Below the pieces are notes generated by a model. That model was not told where the DNA came from and ran no database searches. It saw only the letters and a program-made list of their open reading frames with translations. Made by a program: the position numbers and the translations under genes. A stretch of DNA of 64,000 bases from Dimorphilus gyrociliatus (lineage: Eukaryota > Annelida > Polychaeta > Dinophilidae), in assembly GCA_904063045.1 (NCBI GenBank), contig CAJFCJ010000023.1, forward strand, positions 759,995-823,994, in the 5' to 3' direction. Below are positions 63,115 through 64,000 of this stretch, piece by piece. Every line of letters begins with the position of its first letter. The stretch's first letter is position 1.

Positions 63115-63910
63115 AAGAGTGAAAGAGACAGATATATATACAGGCAGACAGAAAACAACGAATGTGCTTTATGAAGCTCTAGTAAATCAGTCCAATATCA
63201 GAGGGAGAAAATGTTAAATAAAAAAATTTCTGTTCGATTGGCATAGAATAAATTCGAATGACTCAGAATGTTATAGCCGAACCGGAAAGACTTTGTAAAA
63301 TAACTTAGAAAGAGATAAAATTGAAGGCATTTGTTAATTCAATCTTAATTATATCTCATTGAGTATAAACGAATACGATTAAGTCCAAAAGGCGACAAAG
63401 ACTGCTTCCTAACTCAATGAATCAATGTAGAAATAAAGGTATATATTATATTAATATATATAATAGTTCAAGGGACATAGTACGCTTGGAGAGAGAGAAT
63501 TATTAAGAGACAGACAGGCAGAGGGATAACAAATGTGCAAGTATGCAGATGCTGTATATATGAGTGCGTGTGGGAGAGATAGAAGAAGAAAGACAGATAC
63601 GAGAGGCTATGAGACAAAGACAGCAGAAAGAAAAGTTGATATGATCATTGATCTGCAGGAATACTTTACAGAGCAACGCCTAATTAAGCTTACGAATATT
63701 AAGAGTTTAATGAAACATTACTCTTCTAATTAACTTGATATGCTTCTTACATTTATTTTTTACTAGGCATCGAGAGAAAATAGAAAACAGGAGTGGGTCG
63801 AGTTGCTAGACGAGCATGCGCAGATTGTTAATGAAGTTAATTGCCTAGAGGGCGTTGGCGATAAAGAAAATATAAATGGGCCGTCAGATGGTGCTGCGCA
63901 GATATCTTGA
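46970..63910 (+). CDS. Unrecognised intracellular protein with KEN motif, long isoform
   Basis: Nine coding exons join in phase: 46970-47185, 47274-47342, 47603-47797, 48214-48308, 48373-48506, 60550-60611, 60776-60815, 62310-62542, 63767-63910. The product is 395 residues, with no signal peptide or membrane span. The first 72 residues are rich in Arg, Lys and Ser (SRRSKRSS, SRRPKTPSEKR). The middle has an acidic WEIP-type segment (EEEYWEIPALRNRC) and Ser/Thr-Pro sites. The last two exons encode a probably helical segment (QQRVLKARNSEQQ... KQEWVELLDEHAQIVNEV), then DKENIN (KEN at 381-383) near the C-terminus. KEN is a degron of the APC/C-Cdh1 ligase, so a cell-cycle or centrosomal role is possible but unproven. 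I do not recognise the family. The phase agreement over eight introns is the main evidence; extra exons could lie in the 12 kb intron. Confidence 0.78.
49041..49095. repeat. CT microsatellite
   Basis: About 55 bases of CT, interrupted downstream by TACC and continuing briefly. Confidence 0.95.
50969..50984. repeat. Perfect palindrome ATACTGTATACAGTAT
   Basis: Sixteen bases identical on both strands, the same family as 19190 and 36599 with the halves in the opposite order. Confidence 0.9.
54074..54082 (-). promoter_or_regulatory. AGATGGCGC motif in the 12 kb intron
   Basis: With flanks, ACAATAGATGGCGC agrees with 12 of 14 positions of the CTCF consensus. It is 2.1 kb upstream of the alternative first exon. 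Confidence 0.4.
55494..55525. repeat. AT microsatellite
   Basis: About 32 bases of AT, flanked by TACAGTATA elements. Confidence 0.95.
56041..56047 (+). promoter_or_regulatory. Candidate TATA box of an internal promoter
   Basis: TATAAAG lies 103 bases before the ATG at 56144, a suitable distance for a short 5'UTR. TATA-like words are frequent in AT-rich DNA, so this is weak without a mapped start site. Confidence 0.35.
56144..63910 (+). CDS. Candidate short isoform of the same gene from an internal first exon
   Basis: The exon 56144-56189 encodes MGETLTKCGRGEDTP plus one base and ends in a strong donor (CCGC|GTAAGT). It ends in phase 1, exactly what the downstream exon at 60550 requires. 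Joined to 60550-60611, 60776-60815, 62310-62542 and 63767-63910 it gives 174 residues. This isoform would lack the basic N-terminus but keep the helical segment and KEN motif. A TATA-like box lies upstream. The support is an ATG, an open frame, a consensus donor and matching phase; no transcript data are available. Confidence 0.5.
56827..56885. repeat. CGT, TTC and CCT trinucleotide repeats
   Basis: Three adjacent trinucleotide tracts, about seven CGT units, then TTC units, then CCT units. Confidence 0.9.
60141..60235. repeat. GT and AT microsatellites
   Basis: GT from 60141 to 60175 and AT from 60205 to 60233, close to the exon at 60550. Confidence 0.95.
60816..62309 (+). other. Intron of the nine-exon gene
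   Basis: A 1.5 kb phase 1 intron (ACAG|GTATGA...CGACAG|AA). It contains CT tracts at about 61380-61398 and 61435-61468 and an AGATGGCGT motif (61951-61959, minus). No further exon was seen. Confidence 0.65.
62543..63766 (+). other. Last intron of the nine-exon gene
   Basis: A 1.2 kb phase 0 intron (GCG|GTAAGG...ACTAG|GCA). It contains GATA repeats at 63021-63045 and a 40-base GA tract at 63071-63110. ORFs inside it are not supported as exons. Confidence 0.65.
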
Positions 63911-64000
63911 AACTCCCAACGACTCTAGACCTCTGTACTTTTAGTGCCTTGTCTAGCAAGGTTCTGGAGTTGCTAAAAGCACTTGTCTTAATTTGTGACA
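63911..64000 (+). other. Start of the 3'UTR
   Basis: Ninety bases after the stop at 63908-63910. No poly(A) signal appears before the window ends. Confidence 0.5.

Overview
This is nuclear DNA of an invertebrate animal. It is AT-rich, dense in GA, AT, GATA and other microsatellites, and carries intron-containing neuronal receptor genes with GT-AG introns of about 60 bases up to 12 kb. The sequence does not identify the phylum; a small-bodied spiralian would fit, but that is a guess.

Bases 1-7551 hold a Ty3/Gypsy-type, errantivirus-like endogenous element. It starts at base 1 with a tRNA-Ser-type primer-binding site, so the left edge probably coincides with an LTR/internal boundary. It has gag, a protease split across a -1 frame change, pol (RT, RNase H, integrase, GPY), an unexpected second retropepsin-like domain after integrase, an acidic repeat-bearing linker with frame breaks, and a decayed env. 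No 3' LTR was recognised. Bases 7.6-10 kb are a patchwork of fold-back, tandem and telomere-like repeats.

Host genes follow. A two-exon class A peptide-type GPCR lies at 10.2-11.7 kb (minus). A gene-poor stretch runs to 33 kb. A small single-pass membrane protein with repeated Y-x-P-L motifs lies at 33.0-33.6 kb (minus). A two-exon Cys-loop channel subunit of nicotinic type lies at 37.6-39.0 kb (plus). An eight-exon metabotropic glutamate receptor-like class C GPCR lies at 40.9-46.0 kb (plus). An unrecognised gene of nine coding exons spans 47.0-63.9 kb (plus); inside its 12 kb intron is a phase-compatible candidate alternative first exon at 56144. Exon models were built by hand from splice signals, reading phase and family conservation.

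The three receptors are all of types expressed in neurons, but nothing shows that they act together. A recurrent AGATGGCGC-type motif (CTCF- or YY1-like) lies within 0.9 kb upstream of four of the five host gene starts and is the most interesting regulatory signal. The second protease domain in the retroelement and the alternative first exon are the most interesting coding signals.
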